A stretch of 64,000 nucleotides of DNA, taken from the NCBI GenBank assembly GCA_949130495.1, contig OX422223.1, positions 72,910,751-72,974,750 on the forward strand, read 5' to 3'. This DNA comes from Sambucus nigra (Eukaryota; Streptophyta; Magnoliopsida; Dipsacales; Adoxaceae). Shown here in pieces: positions 21,278 through 31,707 of the stretch. The first letter of the stretch is position 1. Each line of letters begins with the position of its first letter. Both the position numbers and the translations under genes were made by a program. Under the pieces are notes generated by a model. The model was not told the origin of the DNA, did not search any database, and saw only the letters and a program-made list of their open reading frames with translations.

Positions 21278-22745
21278 TCACACCTTTTCCTTGTCTCCCA
21301 AGACTTTCTCGGGAGGCTGGGACGAGGAGCTCGGTTGCTCGGTGGAAACTACAGCTTGATCGGTAGGAATCTTCTCGGGAGGAGGAGGCATAGAAGAAAC
21401 GTCCTCGGTGGCAGAGGGTTGAGAGGCAGAAACTTGATCGCCCATAGCCATAGAAGACTCATCTGAGGCAGGTTCATCTTCTTCTTCTTCCACAATTGGT
21501 GGAGGAGGACCAGGGAGATGCCGTTGGAATAACTCAGAATCATCTTGGACTTTTAGCTCTTGCAGAGCAGCTACCCAACCATCATGGAAGTATTTCAACT
21601 CCCCATATTGAACTTGGGACGTCATTGCAGCTATCCCTCTCTCCCATCCTTTCTCCCAACCAACGCTGAAATGTTTCTTGATTGCGACTTTTCTCCTCGA
21701 CTTCTCCGAGGAAAGCTTCACCTCCAATTCCTCTTTCTTAACCTTGATATCTCGCAGAGTAGATAATTCTTCTTCTGCATTCTTCAATTTATCATCAGAT
21801 TCCTGATGTTTAACCTCCAAATCTTTAATTTTCTCCTCTAAATTCTTGGAGGTTTCAGCCATCTTCATCTTATCAGCCTCAGCCACAGCCAACTTTTTCT
21901 CCCAAACAGTTTTCTCCTCGATGTACTGTTGGCGAGATTCCTTCACAGATTGGGCTAAACCCAACAAAGCATCGTCAACATCGGACGGGGAACTGGAAGC
22001 TTTAATAACTTGATCTTTCTTCACGATGGTATTGAAGCAGTTCACCAGCTGAAAGATAAGAAAAACAATAAAGTCAACACAAATACAAGAATTCAAGAAA
22101 AAGAAAGAAAGACCAAAGGTATGAGAAATTTACTGAAGAAAGATGGCGAGCAGCTAGGGATGTCAGTGTGTCCCTAGGAATTTTTTCATCAACCCCGAGA
22201 ACCTCGGGTATAACTGAGCTCGTTGAAGAACTCGGAAGAATAATTTTTGAGACACTACTACCACCAGCGGGTAGAGAAGATGCAGTTCCAGCAAGATTAA
22301 CTGAGGATGATTTCCTCAATCTCTTCAAAGGACGGTCAGCAGCATCAACCAAGGAAGAAGTCTTGGTCGGAGAGATGGCAATTACATCAGCAGGAGCATC
22401 TTTCTTGCTCGGGGCCACTGGGGGCTTCTCGGCAACTTTGGAGGAACCAGCATCTACTCTTTTAGTCCCCTCTGGGACATCAATTTTGCCTTTCTGGGCT
22501 CCAACAGCAGAAGAAGTTTCACCAAATAGAGCAGGAGGAGCTCTTTTCTTGCCCATTCTCTGAGATAGGGGGATATGAGAATCTGAAGATGAACTTTCTG
22601 GTGTTGAAGCTGGTTCAACAGGGCGAGCAGTATAAGAGGTTGTGTAACTCTTATACTGTAGTAAATATGAAGCAGATCTAATATGCTCGTCAGCAATGGT
22701 CTTATGCAAATTCCAGAACAAGATCAAAATATTGACAAAACTCAA
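21278..22745 (-). CDS. Element B antisense gene 1: two-exon coiled-coil protein
   Basis: Exon 1 spans 22745-22134 and exon 2 spans 22048-21278 on the minus strand. Between them lies an 85-nt intron, 22133-22049, with donor GTAAAT, a T-rich tract and acceptor TTTCAG; the phase is 0 on both sides. Without splicing, exon 1 runs into stops. Exon 1 encodes a Ser/Pro-rich, disordered-looking region with a possible nuclear signal (RPLKRLRK). Exon 2 encodes a long Lys/Glu coiled coil, then GWEKGWERGIAAM, DGWVAALQEL, PGPPPP and an acidic tail. The true N-terminus may lie upstream, in the segment 22923-22702. I infer expression from a minus-strand promoter inside the element, not from the LTR. Function unknown; the DNA does not suggest an enzyme. 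Confidence 0.7.
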
Positions 22746-22923
22746 GACATAATGGGTTTAGTGGAAAGGAAAAACCGCATTCAACAACAAAAAGACTGGG
22801 GAACCAATGTCCCTCAGCCAATCGAAAGTAATCTAAAGGCTCAGAAAGAACCTCTAGAGTTACCCACGAAGGAATGGAAAAATCAGAACGGAATTTCTCA
22901 ACAGACTCCACAATATAAACCAT
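22702..22923 (-). CDS. Segment like the 'putative gypsy type transposon' domain, 5' of antisense gene 1
   Basis: 73 codons from ATG 22923. The residues after position 15 (FSIPSWVTLEV, FFV-like and FSFPLNPLCLEF blocks) resemble the N-terminal half of the plant family Pfam calls Transposase_28 ('putative gypsy type transposon'), which is typical of antisense genes in Ty3/gypsy elements. I recognise this by eye only. The frame ends at 22702 and overlaps the start of the 22745-22134 frame in another phase. So either a frameshift or a further intron lies here; no convincing donor site was found. A TATTTAAA on the minus strand at 23095-23088 could be the promoter. Confidence 0.4.
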   Translation of the reverse strand: MVYIVESVEKFRSDFSIPSWVTLEVLSEPLDYFRLAEGHWFPSLFVVECGFSFPLNPLCLEFCQYFDLVLEFA

Positions 22924-23087
22924 ATTGAATAAAAGAGATACAGAAGAAAGAAAGAAGATCTTACAGAAAGAAAGGAGATGTGTTGACAACGAACGGAAAC
23001 AAGGATGAACGCACAAGAGAAGAAGAGAAGAGAAAGCTTGAATGCAGAGAATGAAAAACGTAGACGACGGTATGGTTACCAAAGAAG

Positions 23088-23095
23088 TTTAAATA
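23088..23095 (-). promoter_or_regulatory. Candidate TATA box for the antisense genes of element B
   Basis: TATTTAAA on the minus strand, about 165 bp upstream of ATG 22923 and inside the element, next to the 3' LTR. It is the only obvious TATA-like site between the LTR and the antisense frames. Support is positional only. Confidence 0.3.
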
Positions 23096-23327
23096 CTTTG
23101 CATTGGGAAGCGGCGAAAGAAATGATTACCAAAAAGAAACTACTAAACTTCCGGCGGCTAAAAGGACAAAATTTGCACGAATATCAAAGCGCTTATCAAA
23201 AAGGCAGAAACTGCGAAATAAGAAGGAAATTTGAATACAATGTTCCTGAAACCCGGGAAGTACATTTAATATTTCCATATACCGAGAAAGAATGTTCCAT
23301 ACTCTTCAAAATTCAAAATATGAAACA

Positions 23328-23338
23328 TTGGGGGCTTC
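23328..23338 (+). other. Polypurine tract of element B
   Basis: TTGGGGGCTTC abuts the TG of the 3' LTR. The G5 core is at the place where plus-strand DNA priming occurs in this lineage. Confidence 0.75.
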
Positions 23339-23927
23339 TGTTGATACCAAAATTAATGTGCTGATGTGGACGAAGAAGATGAAGACACGTGTCAATCTAC
23401 ATGGCACAATAGCAGCGAGGAAGATCATTTCCCGACCAACCGTGCTTCTTTCCGAGCAACGAGAATACGCCGAGGAACTCTATCATGCCGAGGAACTTTA
23501 ACACACCGAGGAACTCTATAGCACCGAGGTACTCTAATGTTCCGAGAAACTCTTGATCAACAAGCAACTAAGGCGGTCCGAACTGCATCTCGGCCGTATC
23601 ATTAATTACCAGACGGACAACTGTTCAACTATTCATTATATTCTTGACGCACACGCTGCATTAAATGTATTACCCTTTCATATGTATATCATTTAATGTA
23701 TTGGACCTTTCATGTACAGCCTAAAGGCTATAAATACCATGTACCATCCTCATTCAAGGGGACCGGAATTTCTTGAGAGAACTTGTAATCAAGAATTCCA
23801 CAAACACTCAGCAATAACATAACAGTGGACGTAGGCTTTATTCCTAGCCGAACCACTTTAAAAATCTTTGTCTTATTTATTTATCTGTGATTGAATAATT
23901 AGAGCAATCTAGTTTTTTACATCAACA
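23339..23927 (+). repeat. Element B 3' LTR
   Basis: 589 bp, collinear with the 5' LTR at an offset of 11008 bp; three transitions separate them. It is followed by the target duplication CATGG at 23928-23932. Confidence 0.97.
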
Positions 23928-23985
23928 CATGGATTAAATGCAAATGCAAAAACTCAAAAATAATACCCAATATACACTAAACCAA
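23928..23985 (-). mobile_element. F1 internal region resumes; right target duplication of B
   Basis: CATGG (23928-23932) repeats the left flank. The next 50 bp or so, ATTAAATGCAAATGCAAAAACTC in part, align with F3 at about 40675-40720. Similarity then ends abruptly near 23985. Confidence 0.65.
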
Positions 23986-24499
23986 ATTAGGTGAATGGCT
24001 GCGAATTTGGGTCGTGACCAAGCTCATGGGTCACGAATCCGATTCGTGGCCAAAATAGGTGTGACTAAAAACATGGATCACAGACCTCGTCCCTGACCAA
24101 AAGCTATGGTCACGAACTATGGAACTTGTCTATATGTGTGGATGGTCACGGACAAGGACCGTGACCAGGTGATCACATACCAACTCCATGATCTATCCTT
24201 GACCAACCATGACACGTGGTCACGGACTAAAGCCGAGACCAATCGTGATAAAACTTTCAAAGTCGCTACAGACTAAAGCCATGACCAGGAATAACAAACC
24301 TTTAAAAGTGTTCGCCGACCAAATCCATGACCAAATTTTAAACATTTAAATGAGATCACAATTGTTAGATGTGCCCAAACTTTACACCTGCTTTACTTTC
24401 GTTACCGACCAGGCCGCAACCATATATTTATAATGCAAAAAAATAAAACATGATCATGGTTAAAGTCCATGATCATATTTGAATAACAAAAAAATATGG
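23986..24499. repeat. Block rich in GGTCACG / CGTGACC motifs
   Basis: About 500 bp in which the motif (T)GGTCACGGA or its reverse (C)CGTGACCA, with one or two changes (CATGACCA, CCTGACCAA, GATCACG), recurs roughly every 20-35 bp in both orientations. No open frame is supported. It may be a decayed short tandem or inverted repeat array, or the edge of the adjoining satellite. Confidence 0.55.
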
Positions 24500-27400
24500 A
24501 CTATTTTGGGTCTTTTTCTCAAATTTAGAGTCCCATAACTAGACGATCGAATGCTACGAGTTATTTTGGACACGTATGAGGTGTTCGTGCCACTTGTGGG
24601 CTATTCGGGGTTTCGGCCCACTCGTAGAACATTTTCAAGCCTAAGTATGCCTATTGTTAAATTTGGGTCCTATTCTTAAAACATGAGTCTTGCTACTACC
24701 TGATCGATTCCTCTGAGTTACATTGGGCACGTGCGAGGTGTTTATGCCATTTGCGGGGCCGTTTAGGGGATGGTAATTTTAGCCAACTTGCGACACGTTT
24801 CAAGCCTAATTATGTATATTTTCAATTTTGGGTCATATTATCAAATCGTGAGTCCCGCGGCTATGGGACCAGTTGGTACGAGTTACGTTGATCACGTGTG
24901 AGGTGTTCATGCCCCTTACGGGGAAATTATGGGTTGTTCGGGGTTTTGTCTCACTCGTGGCACGTTTTCAAGCCTAAGTGTGCCTATTTTAAAATTTGTG
25001 TCCTATTATCAAAGTGGGAGTCCCGTGATTACGTGGTAGATTGTTACGAGTCAAGTTGGTCATGTGTGACATGCTTATGCCACTTGTGGGATCATTTGGG
25101 GGTTGGTGGTGGTTTTGGCCCACTTGCGGCATGTTTTCAAGACTAAGTGTGCCTATTGTCAAATTCTAACCCTATTCTTAAATCCAGAGTACCGTGATTA
25201 TAAGATTGATTGCTATGAGTTACATTGGTCACATGCATAATGTTCGTGCCACTTACGAGACTGTTTGGGGACTGTTTAGGATTTTGGCCCACTCACGGCA
25301 CTTTTCAAGCCTAACTGTGCCTATTTTTGAATTTGGGACCTATTCTAAAATCGGGAGTCCAGTGACTATGCAACCGATTGCGATGAGTTACGTTGGTAAC
25401 TTGCGATGTGTTAATGCCACTTATAGTGCCGTTTGGGAGTGTTAGTAGCTTCGACCCACTCGCGATACATTTTCAAGCCTAAGTATGCCTATTTTAAAAT
25501 TCAGGTCCTATTCTCCAACTTGAAGTTCCACGACTACATGGATGATTATTACGAGTTATGTTGGTTATATACGAGGTTTTTGTGCCAATTTTGGGATTAT
25601 TTGCAGACTATTGTTGGTTTCAGTCCGCTCACAGAACGTTTTCAAGTCTGAGTGTGTCTATTTTTAAATTCAGGTCCTATTATCAAATGGGGAGTCACGT
25701 GACTACTTGACCTGTTAGTATAAGTTTCGTTGTTTTATGTGAGGTGTTAGTGAAACTTGTGGGGCCATTTGGGGTTTGTTGGTGATTTCGACCCACTCGC
25801 GGCACATTATCAAGTCCAAGTGTTCCTATTTTCAAACTGGGGTCCTATTCTCAAACTGGGAGTCCCGTAACTACGCGATCGGTTTCTATGAGTTACGTTG
25901 ATCATATGCGAGGTGTTCGTGCCAGTTACCAGGCCATTTTGGGGATGTTGGTGGTTTCGTCCCTTTCACAGCATATTTTAAAGCCTACGTGTGCCTATTT
26001 TCAAATTTGAGTCCTATTCTCAAACCAGGAGCCCCACTACTATGCGACCCATTGCTACTTGTTGTGTTGGTCATTTACGAGGTGTTCATGCCACTTGCAG
26101 GGTCATTTGTGGGCTATTTGGAGTTTCGGCCCACTCGCGGCACGGTTTAATCCTAAGGGTGCCTATTTTCAAATTCAAGCCTCATTCTAAAATAGGGAGT
26201 CCCAGGACTATGCACCAAGTTACGGTTGTCATGTGCGAGGCTTTGGTGCCACTTGTGTGATCTTTTGAGGACTACTGGTGTTTTCGACGCACTCGTAGCA
26301 CATTTTCAAGCCTAAGTGTGCCTATTTTCAAATTCAGAGCCTATTTTCAAATTAGGAGTCCTGTGACTATGTGACTAGTTGCTACAAGTTACATTGGTTA
26401 TGTGAGAGATGTTCGTGCCACTTGCGAGGTCGTTTGGGGGATATTCAGGGGTTCGTCCCACCCGTGACACGTTTTCAATCATAAGTGTACCTATTTTTAG
26501 ATTTGGGTCCTATTCTCAAATCAGGAGTCCCATAACTTTGTGGCCAGGTGCTGCAAGTTACGTTGGTCATGTACGAGTTGTCTATGCCATTTACAGGGCC
26601 GTTTTGGGGTTGATGGTGGTTTTGTCCCATTTGTGGCATGTTTTCAAGCCTAAGTGTGCCTATTTTAAATTCCGAGTCCTATTCTCAAATCGAGAATCAT
26701 GCGACTACGTGATCGGTTGCTATGAGTTACGTTGGTCATGAACAAGGTGTTCGTGACACTTACGAGGTCATTTAGGTGCTGGTTAGGGTTTTAGTCCACT
26801 CATACCACAATTTAAGCCTAAGTATGCTTTTTTTAAATTCGGTTCCCATTTTCAAATCGGGAGTCCCATGACTATGCGCTCAGTCATTCCAAGTAACATT
26901 GGTCACCTGTGAGGTCTTTGTGCCACTTGCGGGACCGTTTTGGGGTTGTTAGTGGTTTTGGTCCTCTCGTGGTAAGTTTCCAATCCTAAGTGTGACTATT
27001 ATCAAATTTTGATCCTTTCTCAAATCGAGAATCCCACGAGTACGTGATCGGTTACTACGAGTTATGTTGGTTATGTGCAAGGTGTTTGTGCCACTTATGA
27101 GGACTTTTAGGGGATATTCGGGGTTTCGACTGACTCGCATCATGTTTTGAATCCTAAGTGTCCTTATTTTTAAATTTGGGTTGTATTCTGAAATAGGGAG
27201 TTCCGGGACTACGCGATCGATTACTATGAGTTACGCTGGTCACACGCGAGTTATCCATGCCACTTATTGGGCTGTTTGGGGATCGTTATTAGTTTTGGCC
27301 CACTCGCAGAACGTTTTCGAGCCTAAGTGTGTCTATTTTAAAATTTAGATCCTATTCTCAAATTGAGAGTCCCGTGACTATGCGATCAATTTGGACGATC

Positions 27401-28603
27401 TACATTGGTCACGTGCGAGGTGTTTGTGCCACGTATGGAGCCATTTGGATGCTTGTCAGAATTTCGACCTGATTGGAGTGTATTTTCAAGCCTAAGTGTT
27501 CCTATTTTCAAATTCGAATCTCATTCTCAACTAGGAGTCTTGCAACTATGCGATCGGTTGCTACATATTATTTTTTTCACGTGTGAGGTATTCGTGCCAC
27601 TTATGGGCCATTTACGGGCTATTGATTTGTTTGTCCAACTCGCTGCACATTTTAAAGACTAAGTGTGCCTGTTTTTAAACTCGGGTTCTATTCTCAAACT
27701 GGAAGTCCCATGACTATGTACTCGATTGATAAGAGTTACTTTGATCATATGCGAGGTGTTCGTGCCATTTGGAGGCTGTTCGAGTTTCGGCCCACTCGCG
27801 ACACGTTTTCAAGCTTAAGTGTGCCTATTTTCAAATTCGGGTCCTATTCTCAAACTAAAAGTCCTGAGACTATGCGATCGATTGCTATGAGTTATGTTGG
27901 CCACGTGTGAGGTGTTCGTGCCACTTGTAGGGCTGTTCAGGTTTTCAGCTCACTCGCAACACATTTTCAAGCCTAAGTATTCCTATTTTAAAACTCGGGT
28001 GCCATTCTCAAACTGGGAGTCCCACGACTATGTGCCTAGTTTGTACAAGTTATATTTTTCACGTGAAAGGTTTTCATGCCACTTGCGAGATTGTTTGGTG
28101 ACTATTAGCGATTTTGGCCCCCTCGCGGAATGTTTTCAAGTTGAAGTGTGCCTATTTTCAAATACAGGTCCTATTATCAAACCAGGAGCCCCGCTACTAC
28201 GCGAACAATTGCTACGAGTTACGTTGGCCATGTGTGAGGTGTTCATGATACTTATGAGGCTTCTTGGGTGCTGTTCATGGTTTTTTTCCCACTTATAGCA
28301 TGTTTTTAGTCCGAAGTGTGCCTATTTTCAAACTTGGGTCCTATTCTCAAACTAGGAGTCTTGCGACTATACGGATGGTTGCTACAAGCTACGTTGGTCA
28401 TGTGTGAGGTGTTCTTTCCACTTGAGGGGCCATTTGTGGACTATTGGTGGTTTTGTCCACCTCGCGACACATTTTCAAGCCTAAGTCTGCCTATTTTCAA
28501 ATTCGGGTCCTATTCTTAAACCAGGAGTCTCGTAACTACGCGTCCAGTTGTTATAAATTATGTTTGTCATGTGCGAGGTGTACGTGTAACTTACGAGGCC
28601 ATT
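24500..28603. repeat. Tandem satellite array, about 24 monomers of 168 bp
   Basis: The string CAAGCCTAAGTGTGCCTATTTT or a close variant recurs at about 24636, 24801, 24969, 25138, 25306, 25474, 25643, 25811, 25980, 26147, 26307, 26477, 26645, 26813, 26981, 27149, 27319, 27487, 27655, 27810, 27968, 28137, 28307 and 28477, a mean step of 167 bp. Each monomer also has GGTCCTATTCTCAAA, GGGAGTCC, ACGTTGGTCACGTGCGAGGTG, GTGCCACTTGCGGG and CGGCCCACTCGCG. Monomers differ from each other at many sites, so the array is old. 168 bp is in the usual nucleosome-length range of plant satellites. Small open frames in the array are chance translations of the repeat. No higher-order period is evident by eye. 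Confidence 0.93.
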
Positions 28604-29141
28604 TGAGGTTACTGGACCAATAATACAGTGACAGTTGTCAACACTACCCTGAGACCTACCACACTATATCACTTGGTCAGTATAAGTACTTATTAGTCGG
28701 GTACTTAGACAGACACCTCCAAGAAATTAAACCATCAAACAGATGGAAAGACATATGTGGGAAATTCAAAAATCACTAGTACATGAACGTGAAAGGACAC
28801 CCAACTGCCTATTATTATGTAAAGGTGCAAATTCCTGAATCTATAAAGGCATCCCACCTCTTAGCTTACTAGTTAATATATATATATAAATCATTTCCCT
28901 TAGCTAAGGGGTAAGTTTTTTCGATATAAATATAGCTTATAATTGTATCATAGAGATAGCAATACAAATGCTAACCAACTTTACCCATGGATGTAAGCTT
29001 ATTCCCCATGCAAAAATTTTGTGTCTCTTGAACTTTCTCTATTCTTTATCTTTATCTTTATTTATTTACCCACGATTATAAGTATGGATGATTAAATCTA
29101 AAATCAACCTCTAAATAACATCTTTAAATTTCACATTAACA
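28604..29141 (+). repeat. Tat-type LTR D
   Basis: The right end ACATTAACA (29141) is followed after three bases by a primer site. The block CCCATGGATGTAAGCTTATTCCCC (about 28984-29007) is the R/U5 signature shared with B; TATATATATAAAT near 28880 can serve as TATA box. The left end at 28604 (TGAGGTTACTGG), where the satellite stops, is inferred. Confidence 0.65.
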
Positions 29142-29144
29142 GAC

Positions 29145-29161
29145 TGGCACCCTCTGTGGGA
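29145..29161 (+). other. Primer binding site of Tat element D
   Basis: TGGCACCCTCTGTGGGA is the B primer site with two changes (GC to AC and G to C in the first ten bases). Confidence 0.75.
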
Positions 29162-29227
29162 ATGACAAGCTGTAGTCATTTTTCACTAATTTCTTTCAAA
29201 AAACCTATTCTTAAATCCTTTTAAAGG

Positions 29228-30110
29228 ATGACTGAAATCCCTGAAAGTAGTCTTACTGGGGGGGAAAACCTTTACCCCATTTACTCCACCCGACGGGGGG
29301 TATTTGCAAGGAATGTTACTCAACCTTCCCAAAGGGTAAGAGGTGATGCAATAGATAATGAGGCTGCTAACTCAAACACTTCAAGCAAGATCTGTGGTTT
29401 CTTCATCCTCTAAAAGAGAAATGCTACCTCAAGCTCCCAGAAATGAAAAGAGTGGATATTCTATATATTCACGTGATAAGTCTTATCGTCCAGGAGCAAC
29501 TTCCTCAATTATTGAGTGCCTTGGAAAGGTTGAGCAAGGGGACATCATAGAGAGCCATCTAAATCCTGTGATCATCATGTCGAGCATCGTGAAGGATCAG
29601 TCAAGTATGGAGTTAGCATCTAGGGATCCGTGTGTGCCGCGCAGATTTCTCAGGAAGAGAGCTGGGTACAGCTACCTAAGCTACCTCGACCAAATCTAAA
29701 CTAGAATATAATTCTGGGAAAGGAATAATACAGTGACTGGAAGATCTCTTAGGGGAGATAGCCAAGACTAAAAATCCCCTACAAAGGATAATTGTGAAGC
29801 GGTCTCCCTTCATTCCATCCATTGTGGATTTCCCCACAGCTTACAAATTTAAGCAACCACTAGTTACTCCTAAATATGATTTTAAGACGGACCTCGTCCC
29901 CCATGTTGAATAATATTAGGCCACCGGTGATATATATTCTATCCTTGAGGAGATGCGTTGTCGAGCATTCTCAAGAACCATGACAGGATCTGCCCAAATT
30001 TGATAAAATAATTTACCCCGAGAATAAATATACAGTTACTAATAGTTCACCAAACTATTCACCACCAACTTCTATTTTAGAGCTAAGCCTATCAAAAGAG
30101 TAGTTTTAAT
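29228..30110 (+). pseudogene. gag: Tat element D gag remnant
   Basis: The ATG at 29228 matches the gag start of element B (both begin with a short Pro-Glu-Ser-Ser block). After several frameshifts the capsid start at 29745-30015 is clear: NPLQR, IVDFPT, VTPKYD and MRCRAFS blocks align with B residues 200-281. At the Trp-Tyr position where B has TAG, D has TGA followed by TAA. Similarity ends near 30110, inside the capsid domain, where family F sequence begins; the rest of D is missing. Non-functional. Confidence 0.75.
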
Positions 30111-31707
30111 CAACTTCATTCCATGTTTTCGTGTGGCTAGGACATTTGATTATGATGTTCAATGCTTAGATTTTTCTTAATCATGCTTGCATGGAGTTGT
30201 TTAACTTTAATTCGTTTAATGGATTCACTTTGTATATTCCTCCGCCTACACATGCATGAGCTCTTTTGAATTTTAACTTCATATGTTATATTTAAGCCAC
30301 GTGAGACGTTCTCCCATCAATCTTGTCATCTACGTATCTATTGACTATGATGGATTTATGCATATCGTTACCCATGTGTTTGTTTGATTTTTATTGAAAA
30401 TTTGAGGGTGCATGGGAAAGGGCAATGAATGGAGAAAATCTCTATTGCAAAGATGCCCCCGTTTGCAAGAGCTTAAAAAATGAGTGATAAAAAGAAAATA
30501 TTAAAGGCCAATTTTTTTTTAATTGATTTTACAAAATGGTATCTTCAAAGGACATACGTGAGAAAATATATGACATTTGTTTAGCTTTTAAAGGTGTTAT
30601 AGTTGGAGATCAATGGACTTTCACAATGAATCCTAGTTATGTTTATCGTATCACGACACTATTGATTTAAAGAATCATCACTATTCTAGACTTGTCTATA
30701 TTATGCTTGTTTATACTTTGATTTCACTTTATCTGTCACTTGATGTTAAACCTTAGTTCGATAAATTTTTGCGACCAAATAGAATTCCTTGAATATTTTT
30801 GAGTGATTGGGTCATTTTAATGTTGTTTCTAGTTCACGCCCATTCATTCTATTCCACGTGTTTAGACATATTGATACTATGCTACTGTGTAAAGATTATA
30901 TCTTTTGTGTCATTTTTCATGGTTGTTTATACCTATATATATGTGCCTATATGTCATTGGTATATTTTGCATACTTATATATATATACATATATATGGTA
31001 TCGTATTGTTTTAAGTCTTTGCATTTTCATTTAATCCATGTTTGCCATATGCTTTATCTTTAGATCAAATTGGCACACTATATGTTCATATTTGTATCTC
31101 CTTTTGCTTGTTTGTATTGGTATCTTATGATTTATGGTGTATTCAAGTTAGTTTCATATTTGCATCAAGATTGATATTGATTAATCATTGTTTGGATTAT
31201 TTGTGCTTATGTTGACATGTTGCGTTTTGTTGAACTTTACATCATTGCATGATATTGTTCTTTCATCCTGAATTTCAATTGATATCACATGTTCTAACAT
31301 TTAGGGTGCGAAATGGTTTATGAGGGTGAAATACATTTATGCATTCTTTCTTCGTCTATTCCTGATAAAAAAAAAGGGGGAGACATGTTATTTTTCACTT
31401 TCATGTTAGGCAGAGATCTATATCTTAGGGGGATACGTTTTACCTAAATAGGGATTGTTAGACATAGGGGAAGTTTATTCTTATACATTATATATTATTT
31501 ATATATTATCTTTGTATTTGAAGATGTGTTTAATTATGCAGGCTTACCAGCGAAAAAGTATACAAGAAAATAAATCTACTCAGAGTATGTGTTTGTTTAG
31601 CGTCTGTAATTTTTCCTTCTGGTGTTAGGAATCGTGTCTTTTAAAGATCTTGATGGCCCAAAGGTATTTTGGTTTGGTGTTGTCCCAGAATAGCTAAAGA
31701 GGAGATT
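30111..31707 (+). mobile_element. Copia-type element F2, 3' non-coding region
   Basis: Aligns, reversed, with F3 41150-39985: shared strings include GATCCTAGTTATG, TAGTTCAC(G/A)CCCATTCATTC, TTGTTTATAC and CCATGTTTGCCATATGC. Two purine tracts occur: AAAAAAAAAGGGGGAGA (31368-31384) and, directly before the LTR, AGCTAAAGAGGAGATT (31692-31707). No protein of the copia pol type is visible in any frame. The left end meets gag D at about 30110. Confidence 0.65.

Larger units (their letters stand above)
12331..23927 (+). mobile_element. Element B: near-intact Ty3/gypsy Tat-lineage retrotransposon (11597 bp)
   Basis: Two 589-bp LTRs (12331-12919, 23339-23927) with TG...CA ends, a perfect 5-bp target duplication, a primer site, a polypurine tract and the order gag-protease-RT-RNase H-second RNase H-integrase. 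The second RNase H and the genes on the opposite strand of the 3' part are known features of Tat-lineage elements (Grande, Retand, Ogre relatives). The LTRs differ at three sites only (12418/23426 T/C, 12756/23764 T/C, 12817/23825 A/G), all transitions, so insertion was recent. Gag-pol is nevertheless broken by a TAG and a TGA, and one antisense gene by a TAA. The copy probably cannot move by itself. Confidence 0.96.

Noticed and set aside
22168..22563. Plus-strand open frame of 131 codons in the 3' part of element B
   Set aside because: It is the complement of antisense gene 1 exon 1. The minus-strand frame has a consistent intron and continues in exon 2, so the plus frame is a shadow.
24898..28519. 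A series of open frames of 60-130 codons on the plus strand in the satellite region
   Set aside because: They repeat the same peptide pieces at 168-bp steps (FKFGSYSQ, CEVFVPL) and are translations of satellite monomers, not genes.
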